A stretch of 42,269 bases of DNA, from the NCBI GenBank assembly GCA_905221605.1, contig CAJNDS010001008.1, forward strand, positions 1-42,269, given 5' to 3'. This document shows positions 17,601 through 25,403 of this stretch, piece by piece. The stretch's first letter is position 1. The number at the start of each line of letters is the position of its first letter. The notes beneath the pieces are model-generated. The model ran no database searches and was not told where the DNA came from. It saw only the letters and a list, made by a program, of their open reading frames with translations. The DNA comes from Symbiodinium natans (lineage: Eukaryota > Sar > Dinophyceae > Suessiales > Symbiodiniaceae). The translations under genes and the position numbers were made by a program.

Positions 17601-20600
17601 CGAATCGTCGTCATAGGGGCAAAGGGTCCCGATGGACCCCATAGAAGCAATGGTAGACAGCAGGTTGCCGATCGTAGACATAAATGCGCAGTGCCTTTTC
17701 TTGGGTGGGAATTGTGGAGGGGATGTTGTTGTGGGTGACAGTCTGTTGATGCACCGTACCTTGCTTATATGTGGTGTAATGTGCGCCTCGTGCATCAATA
17801 CCAATATACACAGCCTGTCGACACGGTAGAGCAAGCTTAGCAAAGCAAGAGAAGTCGCGCAAGACCTCGCTAAGCCAGGCTTCGTTCGAGTTGCAATCTG
17901 AAGCAAAGGCTTTACTGGTATGATTCTCAGCAAAGTATGGGGTTAAGAAGAGCGCAAAGAGTTCCCTTTGCCCAAGGTAAGGGGAACAGAGGATAGTATG
18001 GCCGTGCAAATGCAAGGCAGCTTCGTTACCCTCAAATATCAGACAAGGCGTAGGTAGCTGGCTGTTCTCTTCGATTACTTTGTGAAGGAAGGTGCCAGGG
18101 CTGGCTCCTCTTCGTTCAATGTCAACGACCTCAATGATCGATGCTTGGGTAAGCGCATGCACAGTATCACGAGCCTGGGAAGCATTGAGCATTGCTAAGG
18201 CACATTGATCATCTTGTTCGACATATAGGAAGAAGTCGACTGGCGGAGACTTCTTGCGGGCGTTGGCATCTTTCAAGTGCTGCACATAGAGAGTATTTTG
18301 CTGTCCCTTTACAAGGAGGAATTGAGGGATGAACTCGTCTCTATACGCGACAAACTCAAGATGCAACGCTTTGAGAAAGCTGATCAGGCACCACCCTTGT
18401 GCAGGGAAGTCAAGAAAATGTAAGGCAAACTTGGCACCGAGATTCGCAACAGTCTCTCTGCACAAATTGGCCATGACATTGCGTCTCGATCCACACAAAA
18501 GTTGTAATTGAGGGTCGACAATTTGCAAGACACGCTGGATGGCCGATGGGATCCCTTTTTCTTGCAATAAGTCTTGCGTTTGGTGGAATCGAGTTTCCGT
18601 CGCAAAGGAAATTCCTCTAGGAATGCCGGACGCGCTCTCTCTAATGCCTTGGAATTTACCTTGGCCGGGGGTATACTCCAGAACAACAGGTTTATTGACA
18701 ATTAAACCTTGTTTGAGCCAGCCAACAGCATTAAGTTCATCGCATGGAAAAGGCGCATGAAACTTATGCGAAAACTTGTCTTGAAGCTTAACAGCTGTAG
18801 TAGCAGCAAGAACTTGTTGGCCATAGCTAGGCCAGTATTGGAGAAACTGTGAGAGGGGAAGCGGCTTCCAATGACTGTCGGGGTTTTCATTCAGTAACTC
18901 TCGAAGGGATGCGTGTTTGATCGCAGCTTTGAGAGCACCAGGGTAGAAGCAGTTCCCAACAATGGAAGCAACACACATATCATTAATGTGTTCCTCCACA
19001 TCTGCAAGCCAGATATCGAGCTCAGCATCTCTCAACATTTCCTTGTAGTGAGCAACCCTGAAGGGAGGAATGCCACTATCACCGATAAGGAAAGCATTTT
19101 CTGCACGGAGAAGTTCGTAATTAGCTTCAGCAAAGCGATCCATTGCTGCAAGGCTTGGGACGTCCGCTTGAAGAGAAAGCTTCTGAACATCTGCTACAAA
19201 GCGCAGGCCAATGGGTCCATCAGGAACAAATTTTTCCCATTGCAGATTTGGAACCCCATTGGAGGTATTAGCCGCTTGTGAGAATTGCCTCTGGAAGGCT
19301 TCAGCTCCGCCGAAGCTGGGTACATGGTAAAGAAGGGCAGAGGGGTGGTAAAAGTATGCAGCCAATCGAAGCCCCCTCTCGCGATCAAAGCGTTTGGGAC
19401 GCAGCCAAGGCTTGAGCTTTTCGCCAGGGGGTTTTATTCCGCACATGTGTTCCGCAACAGGACGCCATCCTTGGAACCACGGAGTGGGGCGATTGCTGAA
19501 GGTGCCAATTTGCCCATATCTAGTAAAGAATTTTCTTTTCCTTTCAACATGGCCGAATGTAGCTCCAGCAATATGATGGCAGCAACAATCACGTATTCCG
19601 AAGATCTGCTGAATGAAGCCCTGGTGGATGGGCTTCATAGACCCAGCATTTTCAAGGAAGATGTGCACGCACTGAAGGATACTGGGTTCAATGCTTTGGA
19701 ATGCAAGCAAAATCGCGTATAAGACAAGCATGTGTTGCGAGCGGTCTCCCAGAAGTCCTAATCCACCTGAGCTGGACCCTGCAACCGTGAGATCTTGGCA
19801 AGGGGAACCGGCGGGAATGATGATGGCTGTTTTTTGTGGATGAATCCTTCCCAGGAAGGACAAACATTCACGCAGCAATCGGTAATCCTCTTTAAGTAGA
19901 GTCCAAACGTCATCAATTGCGATCGATGGCACACGGTGCGAGTCAAGAGCCCATCTTTGGCTTTTGTCATAGTCATACTTATGGCATATGAGGGCGCGAA
20001 GGACGCTGTCACTTTCTGCACTCACAGCCGCAACAGGTTGTTGCTTGAGGCATTCAACGGTGACAGCACGTGATATTCCGCATCCATCAAAAAGCGATAA
20101 GATGATGTAACGTTCAACACCAAGTGCGACCTGTATGCAGTCTTCCGACGAGACAGCATTAATTTGATTGTTCCTGCTTCCAATTTTACCATCTTTTCTC
20201 TTGGAGACAGGCTTGGCATTGTTAAGCTTATCGAGGCTTTTCTTGACTCTACGCAACTGAGAATCAGAGCTCAAGTCGGGCTTGGCTTTAAGGGGCTGGC
20301 TGCCCCTATCAGAGCCATTCTTCTCAGAGTTCAGCGCAGTTTGAACTTCATGTTGTTGCGGTCTCTGTTCCTCATCGGAATCAGTAGCAATGGAGTGCAC
20401 TTCAGGAAGAGATGCACTATCAAGTTGTGTCGCCAGAGCAGTACTAGGGTCGGGTTGGAGACTAACACTGGCTTGGTGTTCTGACTCCTCATCGAGTTTG
20501 CCCTTTTGGGCGAGAATACATTCAGTACCGCTTTTACATTCCTCGGCTTGTGGCAGAAGATGGGCACAGGACGGATTAGGCAAGCCAAAATCATCCTCTG

Positions 20601-21407
20601 AGGTGATGGTCATATAGGTTGCAGAAGGGACAGGGCTGTCCCAGCTTGCGACCTTCGTTATCTTAGCTTGCTCAATAGTGAGTGTTTCACTACTGATATG
20701 CTGTTCTGCGTTTTCACTAGGATCAGCATGATGCCGGATAATCTCATTAAAAGAGTTAATGAGAGCAGTGGCGGGGTAAAGCTGATTGGCACAAACACTT
20801 CTGATGAAGATGGCTTCAATGTAGTGCTCAGCCTTAATCAATTGTGCCCACAAATTTTCTTTACGGACTCCGTAGATTGAGTCATAAAGAAGAATTGAAT
20901 CTCCTGCTTGTTCTTTGGCATGGTGTAGCACTAGGTAGTGCTTAGCACTAGGATCATGCAGAACGAGTGCAACGACAATATATGCCTGTTGCATGACTGA
21001 TACCGTACTGCCAAGAAAGCTTTGGATATCCGCCTCGCTTTTGCAGACTTGCGCAAAAGAGCTTTTCTGAGTCTTCTGTGTGAGAAGGCAGAAGAAAGAC
21101 GGGAGTCTTTGAATGGCAAGTTTGCACGTGTCATTGCGAGGGCTCAAGTTTTGCTGCATGCACGCAATCGCAAGGTCAGCAAGTTGACCTAGATCAGCGA
21201 GGATACTGATCTGATCAGAGGAGTCCTGTTCAGAATGCAACGGCAGAGCAAGAATGGGCTGTGGCTGCTGGCACATGGAGCACTTGCAGTGGATCTGCAC
21301 AAGCATGGTGTATTGCTCCTTGGCCGGAATAGCCCAAATGGCCTTACTATACACCTCAGTAAAGCTTTGAAGCTCCAACGGTGTAGCACTTGCCAATTGA
21401 AGATAGG
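14625..21407. repeat. 6783-bp direct repeat, right unit
   Basis: Partner of 7679-14461 (offset 6946). The copies differ only by point substitutions. Natural LINE sequence continues on the far side of each unit (right of 21407 in copy A, left of 7679 in copy B), which is the layout of a tandem segmental duplication with filler DNA between the units. Confidence 0.92.
17611..17614 (-). promoter_or_regulatory. ATGA stop-start overlap, ORFc/ORFd (copy A)
   Basis: Same stop-start arrangement as in copy B. The ORFd ATG is 17614-17612 and the ORFc TGA is 17613-17611. Confidence 0.7.
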
Positions 21408-21570
21408 GCAGGAGGCTTTCCATGGAGCAAAGTCGGGCACTGGGCAGTATCCCATTGCTCCATGGCAACCTTGCTTGACTTCCCATCCTGATGATTGGCA
21501 CATCTGGCTTTGTTCGGCTTATTGGCTGCAGTAGCCTTAAGTCTATCATCAGTGTGGATGTTAAAAGCAT
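17611..21570 (-). CDS. LINE ORFc: C5-cytosine DNA methyltransferase polyprotein (copy A)
   Basis: A 1319-aa frame starting at an ATG at 21570. Residues after about 55 match copy B; residues 1-54 do not. The C5-methyltransferase domain spans about 485-890: LSLFDGCGIS near 491 (AdoMet-binding FxGxG type), SAESD, a GSPCQDLT catalytic loop near 590, FLENAG near 637, RKRKFFTR near 680, and GNCFYPGALKAAI near 872 (motif X). An Asp/Glu/Ser-rich linker precedes it. At about 200-260 the pattern HYLVLHH...LLYDSIYG weakly recalls Ulp1-type (C48) peptidases, but no matching catalytic Cys is evident. The about 400 residues after the methyltransferase are unassigned. Known context: retrotransposon-encoded methyltransferases of dinoflagellates can methylate CG sites. 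The start is doubtful because the first 214 bp overlap ORFb in another frame. Confidence 0.88.
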   Translation of the reverse strand: MLLTSTLMIDLRLLQPISRTKPDVPIIRMGSQARLPWSNGILPSARLCSMESLLPYLQLASATPLELQSFTEVYSKAIWAIPAKEQYTMLVQIHCKCSMCQQPQPILALPLHSEQDSSDQISILADLGQLADLAIACMQQNLSPRNDTCKLAIQRLPSFFCLLTQKTQKSSFAQVCKSEADIQSFLGSTVSVMQQAYIVVALVLHDPSAKHYLVLHHAKEQAGDSILLYDSIYGVRKENLWAQLIKAEHYIEAIFIRSVCANQLYPATALINSFNEIIRHHADPSENAEQHISSETLTIEQAKITKVASWDSPVPSATYMTITSEDDFGLPNPSCAHLLPQAEECKSGTECILAQKGKLDEESEHQASVSLQPDPSTALATQLDSASLPEVHSIATDSDEEQRPQQHEVQTALNSEKNGSDRGSQPLKAKPDLSSDSQLRRVKKSLDKLNNAKPVSKRKDGKIGSRNNQINAVSSEDCIQVALGVERYIILSLFDGCGISRAVTVECLKQQPVAAVSAESDSVLRALICHKYDYDKSQRWALDSHRVPSIAIDDVWTLLKEDYRLLRECLSFLGRIHPQKTAIIIPAGSPCQDLTVAGSSSGGLGLLGDRSQHMLVLYAILLAFQSIEPSILQCVHIFLENAGSMKPIHQGFIQQIFGIRDCCCHHIAGATFGHVERKRKFFTRYGQIGTFSNRPTPWFQGWRPVAEHMCGIKPPGEKLKPWLRPKRFDRERGLRLAAYFYHPSALLYHVPSFGGAEAFQRQFSQAANTSNGVPNLQWEKFVPDGPIGLRFVADVQKLSLQADVPSLAAMDRFAEANYELLRAENAFLIGDSGIPPFRVAHYKEMLRDAELDIWLADVEEHINDMCVASIVGNCFYPGALKAAIKHASLRELLNENPDSHWKPLPLSQFLQYWPSYGQQVLAATTAVKLQDKFSHKFHAPFPCDELNAVGWLKQGLIVNKPVVLEYTPGQGKFQGIRESASGIPRGISFATETRFHQTQDLLQEKGIPSAIQRVLQIVDPQLQLLCGSRRNVMANLCRETVANLGAKFALHFLDFPAQGWCLISFLKALHLEFVAYRDEFIPQFLLVKGQQNTLYVQHLKDANARKKSPPVDFFLYVEQDDQCALAMLNASQARDTVHALTQASIIEVVDIERRGASPGTFLHKVIEENSQLPTPCLIFEGNEAALHLHGHTILCSPYLGQRELFALFLTPYFAENHTSKAFASDCNSNEAWLSEVLRDFSCFAKLALPCRQAVYIGIDARGAHYTTYKQGTVHQQTVTHNNIPSTIPTQEKALRIYVYDRQPAVYHCFYGVHRDPLPL

Positions 21571-22438
21571 AGATGACGCTAGTATTAATCCCTATCAACT
21601 TGATGATATCACATGAGTGACATCGTGGCAGGAATAGAAGCGCGCCCTGATGTAGGGAGACGAGAACATTGTTACTCGCAGAAGATCCCGGATGACAAGC
21701 GAGATGTTGGCCGTTCTTGAGAACTAGCGGGATCTCTAGTTCAGTCTTACCAGTAATGCGGACAAGTAGGTACTGGATAGATCCCAGTTCAGCAGTAAAG
21801 TCTTCATCCTCTTGGGAAGCCTTAGGAAGGTTTTCTGGCAATCTCCAACCTTGAAAGGCTTCATTTTGGCTGAGAAATGTCTGGACACTCTGCAGCTTCA
21901 CTAGTTCGGGAACATCCTCACATTTACCAGTCATAACAACGTAAGGCGCCTGTCTGTCAATGATCAGGAAATGTGTTTCAAGGTCATCCTTGTGCCAAAT
22001 TGTACTAGCAATTCGTTGTTTGGACAAGGGGTGATACTCATCCCTTGCTCTGACATGGATCAATCTTCCTTGCCCAATCTTATCGCTCCCAGAGTGGCAA
22101 TTCAAAAAATGTTCTCTAGGGTTCTCGGAAATGTGATTAATGGGCTTGTTGCTCCATCTTGGGGCATCAACAACCTCTTGCAGCAATTGCACTTCAGTTC
22201 TTCCACAAGGAAGGTCGAAATATTGACATTGAGTGAGCGCATCGGCAGCGGCGACAGTAGCAGTTACATGGACAGCAGGTATGACAACATCAGTGCCAGC
22301 TAATACATGTACGATTCCTCTGTATTGCACCGGAATTTTGACGTACTCAAGATCCTGAATAATGTCTTGCATGTCTCCGGTGCAATTGTGAAAGGTGATC
22401 TGCAGAGAAACCTCTGTAGAGTTGAAAGGTTGAGTCAC
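21356..22438 (-). CDS. LINE ORFb (unknown function)
   Basis: A 360-aa frame whose ATG at 22438 overlaps the ORFa stop as ATGA, so the start is well supported. I recognise no domain. A Cys/His pair set near residues 260-275 (HQGALLFLPRCHSCDII) might bind zinc. The last about 70 residues overlap the ORFc start in a different frame. This C-terminus contains AMEQWDTAQCP, which resembles CAQWNKEQCQ encoded in the ORFc frame upstream of copy B. That suggests ORFb and ORFc were once one reading frame that copy A has broken by a small deletion. A nucleic-acid-binding role typical of LINE first ORFs is possible but not shown. Confidence 0.65.
   Translation of the reverse strand: MTQPFNSTEVSLQITFHNCTGDMQDIIQDLEYVKIPVQYRGIVHVLAGTDVVIPAVHVTATVAAADALTQCQYFDLPCGRTEVQLLQEVVDAPRWSNKPINHISENPREHFLNCHSGSDKIGQGRLIHVRARDEYHPLSKQRIASTIWHKDDLETHFLIIDRQAPYVVMTGKCEDVPELVKLQSVQTFLSQNEAFQGWRLPENLPKASQEDEDFTAELGSIQYLLVRITGKTELEIPLVLKNGQHLACHPGSSASNNVLVSLHQGALLFLPRCHSCDIIKLIGINTSVIYAFNIHTDDRLKATAANKPNKARCANHQDGKSSKVAMEQWDTAQCPTLLHGKPPALSSIGKCYTVGASKLY
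22435..22438 (-). promoter_or_regulatory. ATGA stop-start overlap, ORFa/ORFb
   Basis: The ORFb ATG (22438-22436) overlaps the ORFa TGA (22437-22435), the same geometry as the ORFc/ORFd junction. Confidence 0.7.
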
Positions 22439-23511
22439 CTTCCAAGCAAAGATTTCCTGTGAAATCTTGCGGCATGCAACGCGAGGCTGTCAGGGATGGT
22501 AAGCTGCTTTTGCCGAAGACCCAAGATAGCCTTCTGCAGCTGATAGGGGTCCGCAAAGATCCTCAGATACTTCCCAGGAGCAGTGTGGAACGCATTCATA
22601 AGCCTGTGCTGATTGAGAATGCAATGCACTTGAAAGGCTTCATCCTTAGTTCGGGCAGAGTTGATAGCATAAGGGAGGTCAACGAAGTTGACACTATTGC
22701 CCGGCATCCCTTCAAGAGGCGCAAAGCGATACCAGACCTGGAGCTCAATTTGTGATTTGCCTTCAGTTTGTTTGAGCACCTTATCATACATCTCTTCAAC
22801 CTTCAGCATTAAAGCTTGAAGTTGACTTATGCTGATCCTAGGCGCTCTGAGGCAAACAACACATCGATTCTCCTGATCAGTTAACGCAACGATGGGCTGC
22901 TGTGGCTTCCTAATGTAAGCCAGTCCAAAGTCTCGACTGAGGTGTTTAACTTCCTCGTCAAATGTTCCAACAGTGCCAGCGATAATGACTTCAGTATTGC
23001 CGGCTTCTTGCTTCATGGAAGGCGTTATGGCAATGTAGTAGCAAGTGTGATGGACAGGGTAGCTGCTGGGAATGTAAGTGACCAAATATACAAGTTCCCG
23101 CTTGCCCTGCACTTCAATGGCACCAATAACCGTCAGGCTGTGGATTTGACGAAGGAAGTCTTCATCATAACTCCTGAAGAGTACACAGGGGATGTCTGAT
23201 ATGGAAAGTGAGCTGTGCAAATTACTCACGATCGTTACACTCGTCTGTTGTGTAAGACCCTTCCTTAGATTGTGAAGGAAACTCTTACTAGGGTTGACGA
23301 GTAAGATAGATTGGAGCTCTGAGCCCTGCACTTGGCGCAATTCTTGCATAGTTTGTGTAGACACGATGCATCCATCTCTAAGATACTCCAGCAAATGTGT
23401 TGATGGTGTTCTGGCAAAGAGAGCATCATACTCAGTGAGATGACCCAACATAAAGTCGGCAAGACACTGAAATGCGCTTCCATCGATGTTGCTGATTCGA
23501 TCTTGCGACAT
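22435..23511 (-). CDS. LINE ORFa (unknown function)
   Basis: A 358-aa frame with an ATG at 23511 (MSQDRISN), the most 5' ORF of LINE copy A. No known domain was recognised. It is a mixed alpha/beta-looking protein with a hydrophobic beta-rich segment around residues 130-165 and a predicted helical stretch at about 230-260 (SQLQALMLKVEEMYDKV). It is not obviously related to the paralogous pair at the left end of the window. Its position and the coupled stop-start with ORFb suggest the first protein of a polycistronic retrotransposon RNA, where an RNA-binding chaperone or Gag-like role would be usual. Confidence 0.65.
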   Translation of the reverse strand: MSQDRISNIDGSAFQCLADFMLGHLTEYDALFARTPSTHLLEYLRDGCIVSTQTMQELRQVQGSELQSILLVNPSKSFLHNLRKGLTQQTSVTIVSNLHSSLSISDIPCVLFRSYDEDFLRQIHSLTVIGAIEVQGKRELVYLVTYIPSSYPVHHTCYYIAITPSMKQEAGNTEVIIAGTVGTFDEEVKHLSRDFGLAYIRKPQQPIVALTDQENRCVVCLRAPRISISQLQALMLKVEEMYDKVLKQTEGKSQIELQVWYRFAPLEGMPGNSVNFVDLPYAINSARTKDEAFQVHCILNQHRLMNAFHTAPGKYLRIFADPYQLQKAILGLRQKQLTIPDSLALHAARFHRKSLLGR

Positions 23512-23890
23512 GGTGCAGATACCTTACGCCGAAGCTATCCGTACTGCACAATGCGCAAGACAAATTTGCCAAAAGGTGCAATAAAGTAAAGAAGCTCCCA
23601 CCCTTAAGAAGTTTGCAAGAAAGAGAACGTGCGTTCACACTCAGCAACTTAACAAGGAAGGAAACGGGCGTTCCCAACTTTCAAAAAGAAAGGGAACACA
23701 ACGTAAAAAGTAAGAGAAAGAGAACGGGCGTTCTCAATCTCAGCAAGTTGCAAGAAAGAGAAGCGTTAGAGAAAGAGAACGGGTAGTTACAGAAAGGTGG
23801 CATGAACTGAGGGCTCAGTTGACGCAACTTTCGAGCGCTCAACCCACAAAGACTCAAGGGAGAGCCAATGCAGCTTGCAAAGTGTTTACA
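23512..23890 (-). promoter_or_regulatory. Probable 5' untranslated/promoter region of LINE copy A
   Basis: A non-coding, purine-rich (plus strand) stretch between the ORFa start and the viral gene. It holds repeated blocks of AAGAGAACG-type sequence and CTCAGCAA(C/G)TT. LINE internal promoters lie in this position; activity is inferred only from location. Confidence 0.45.
23620..23790. repeat. Cluster of GAACGNGCGTTC near-palindromes
   Basis: GAACGTGCGTTC occurs at 23625-23636, GGAAACGGGCGTTCC at 23660-23674, AGAACGGGCGTTCT at 23721-23734 (perfect 6-bp arms), and a degenerate AGAACGGGTAGTT near 23776. Two copies are followed by CTCAGCAA(C/G)TT, so the cluster partly derives from a repeated unit about 100 bp long. 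Confidence 0.75.
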
Positions 23891-24399
23891 GGGTGCCCGT
23901 CCCGCACGGCTAGCGTCCAGCGCCGCCTGCTGCACATACGGCAGCAGCGCCGTCGCGATGAGCTGCGAGGCATCCGCGGACGTGGTCTTCAGAGCCAGCG
24001 CGGCGTTGTGCAGGGCAGCAGGGCGGTCGCGATGGCCTGGGAGACGTCGGCGGCCGTTTGCGCGGCCAGCTGGTCTGGGTGCTCTGAGCCCGTAGGTTGC
24101 AGCCACCGTGGCCAGCGTTGCGTTGTTGGTGCTGGCCACGGCTGAGTTCGGCGGCCGTCGTGGGATGGTTCGCCAACTTAGGTCCACGGAAGCCGACGTG
24201 GACTTGCCATTGACTTCCACCTGGAGCGTCCAGCGCCAACTGGTTCGCCTTGCCCGCGAGGCTGGTGGCCAGACTGGCGCTCAGGGTAATAGACAAACTG
24301 TTGTTGGTGGATGCTCGCGGTGTTCCCGTCGTGGTTTCCAGGGGCGTTTACTGGTGACTCCATCGTTTCCCGTGATGGTGCTAGATTATGGGTGCTCAT
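23890..24399 (-). pseudogene. Viral-cluster gene downstream of the capsid gene, frameshifted and cut by the LINE
   Basis: Coding potential starts at an ATG at 24399 (MSTHNLAPS), 14 bp inside the 3' end of the capsid gene. It then continues in other minus frames: SITLSASLATSLAGKANQLA (about 24296-24220), then VNGKSTSASVDLSWRTIP (about 24215 onward), then an Ala-rich segment ending YVQQAALDAS near 23915. At least two frameshifts are needed. The C-terminus is lost where the LINE 5' region begins. Product unknown; tight spacing with the capsid gene suggests a late structural protein. Confidence 0.45.
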
Positions 24400-25379
24400 C
24401 CAGCACGCTCACGCCGGCGCCTGAAAGCGTGACAATTTGGAAACTGATGAGATGTATGCACCTGCTGGGCGTGGTCCGCCTGCAAGCCTTTGAAAGTGAA
24501 CCTTGCGAGGTCGCCGGAGCGCGTCGAGATGCCCGAGAGGGTGCTTGGGCACGCGCTCCACCGGGAAGGCCGCGATGAACTGCGTGTCCTCGAACTCGAG
24601 CGGTTCAGGCGCATGTTCGGATCTTGGAGTCGTTTGCGCCCGCCATGATCTCCAGGAAGTGGTGGTGCTCGGCCAGGCTGGCCATCGGGTACCGGGGGTA
24701 AGTGAGCGCGCCCAGCTGCATCTGGCATGGCAGGGTATTCCAGGTTCATTACCTCGCCCAGGGCGTCGTCGGCATCCTTGAAGGTGACAAAAGCGCCCAT
24801 GAGCTTGGTGTAGGCCGTCGCGACAGTGACATTGACTAGTAGAGCCCGCGGGAATGTTGGAGACCTGCGTGTGCATTGTAGGGTAGCTGAAGACAAGGCT
24901 GCGGCCCAAGAGCAGCACTTTGTTGAAACTCTCGACAAGAGCGCTGTCCAGCGTCACCTGGGAGGCCAGCACGCGCACGTTCTCGATGCTATAGCTCGCG
25001 GAGCCGTTGCCTCCCGGCCAGAGCGCGTCCGCGGCCTCCGCGAACTCGATTTCACAAGCACGAGGTTGAGCTGCGGGGGCAGCATCTTCCCTGACTGGAA
25101 GAGCCCGATGAGGGTCGGCGGCATAAGCACGTCTCTGAAGTTCCCGTCCAGGATGGCGGGTGGGTTGCCCAGGTTGGTCGGGTAGAAGCCCTCGTAGGCC
25201 CGCCCGTTGTACCACTCCTGCGGCTTCAGCAGGCTGGTCGTGGGCGTGAAGGTGCTCAAGGAACTCGGAAAATATTGCACCGAACGGCGGCTCTGCACAT
25301 AGTTTACGTTGCTCGTCGCGAGCTTGTAATCCAAGCTCTGCATGAGCTCATCTTGGACGGCCTGGGTGACATTGTCCAT
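24386..25379 (-). pseudogene. Major capsid protein (double jelly-roll type), multiply frameshifted
   Basis: It starts at an ATG at 25379 (MDNVTQAVQDEL). Typical capsid-like stretches occur in changing frames: RRSVQYFPSSLSTFTP and LFQSGKMLPPQLNLVLV (first frame, to about 25040); SYSIENVRVLASQVTLDSA and SYPTMHTQVSNIPAGST (second frame); NVTVATAYTKLMGAFVTFKD (back in the first frame); LGALTYPRYPMASLAEHHHF (third frame); EDTQFIAAFPVERVP; GISTRSGDLARFTFKGL; and an end GVSVLDEHP with a stop at 24386. About five frame changes are needed, so no intact protein is made. The motif wording resembles capsid proteins of polinton-like viruses and NCLDV relatives as I know them. It lies 24 bp after the preceding gene. 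Confidence 0.6.
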
Positions 25380-25403
25380 CGCTCACGCGCGCTTTGTCAG
25401 CGC

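Larger units (their letters stand above)
14462..17614 (-). pseudogene. LINE ORFd, copy A, truncated after the RT domain
   Basis: The first about 996 residues match ORFd of copy B with a few substitutions (for example G to R after CKSD, P to S in VTPLARH and D to N in SEDGQ). They include the whole APE and RT catalytic set (GGDFNA, SPGPDG, YMDD). At position 14625 homology stops. The frame then runs about 53 residues through unrelated sequence to a stop. The zinc fingers, RNase H and C-terminal domain are absent, so this copy could not complete retrotransposition alone. The start is the ATG at 17614, overlapping the ORFc stop as ATGA. Confidence 0.85.
14625..23890 (-). mobile_element. LINE-type DNMT retrotransposon, copy A (3' truncated)
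   Basis: A minus-strand element with a 5' region of small repeats (about 23620-23790), ORFa, ORFb, ORFc (methyltransferase) and the first half of ORFd. The 5' boundary is placed at about 23890, where the AT-richer LINE sequence meets GC-rich viral coding sequence. The boundary is approximate and no target-site duplication can be tested because the 3' end is lost. Confidence 0.8.

Noticed and set aside
4165-23511. Copy B as a LINE inserted into copy A (nested insertion)
   Set aside because: The missing 3' part of copy A (continuing ORFd after about residue 996) is not found left of copy B, and the repeat layout fits unit-filler-unit duplication better. Sequence beyond the left edge could still change this.
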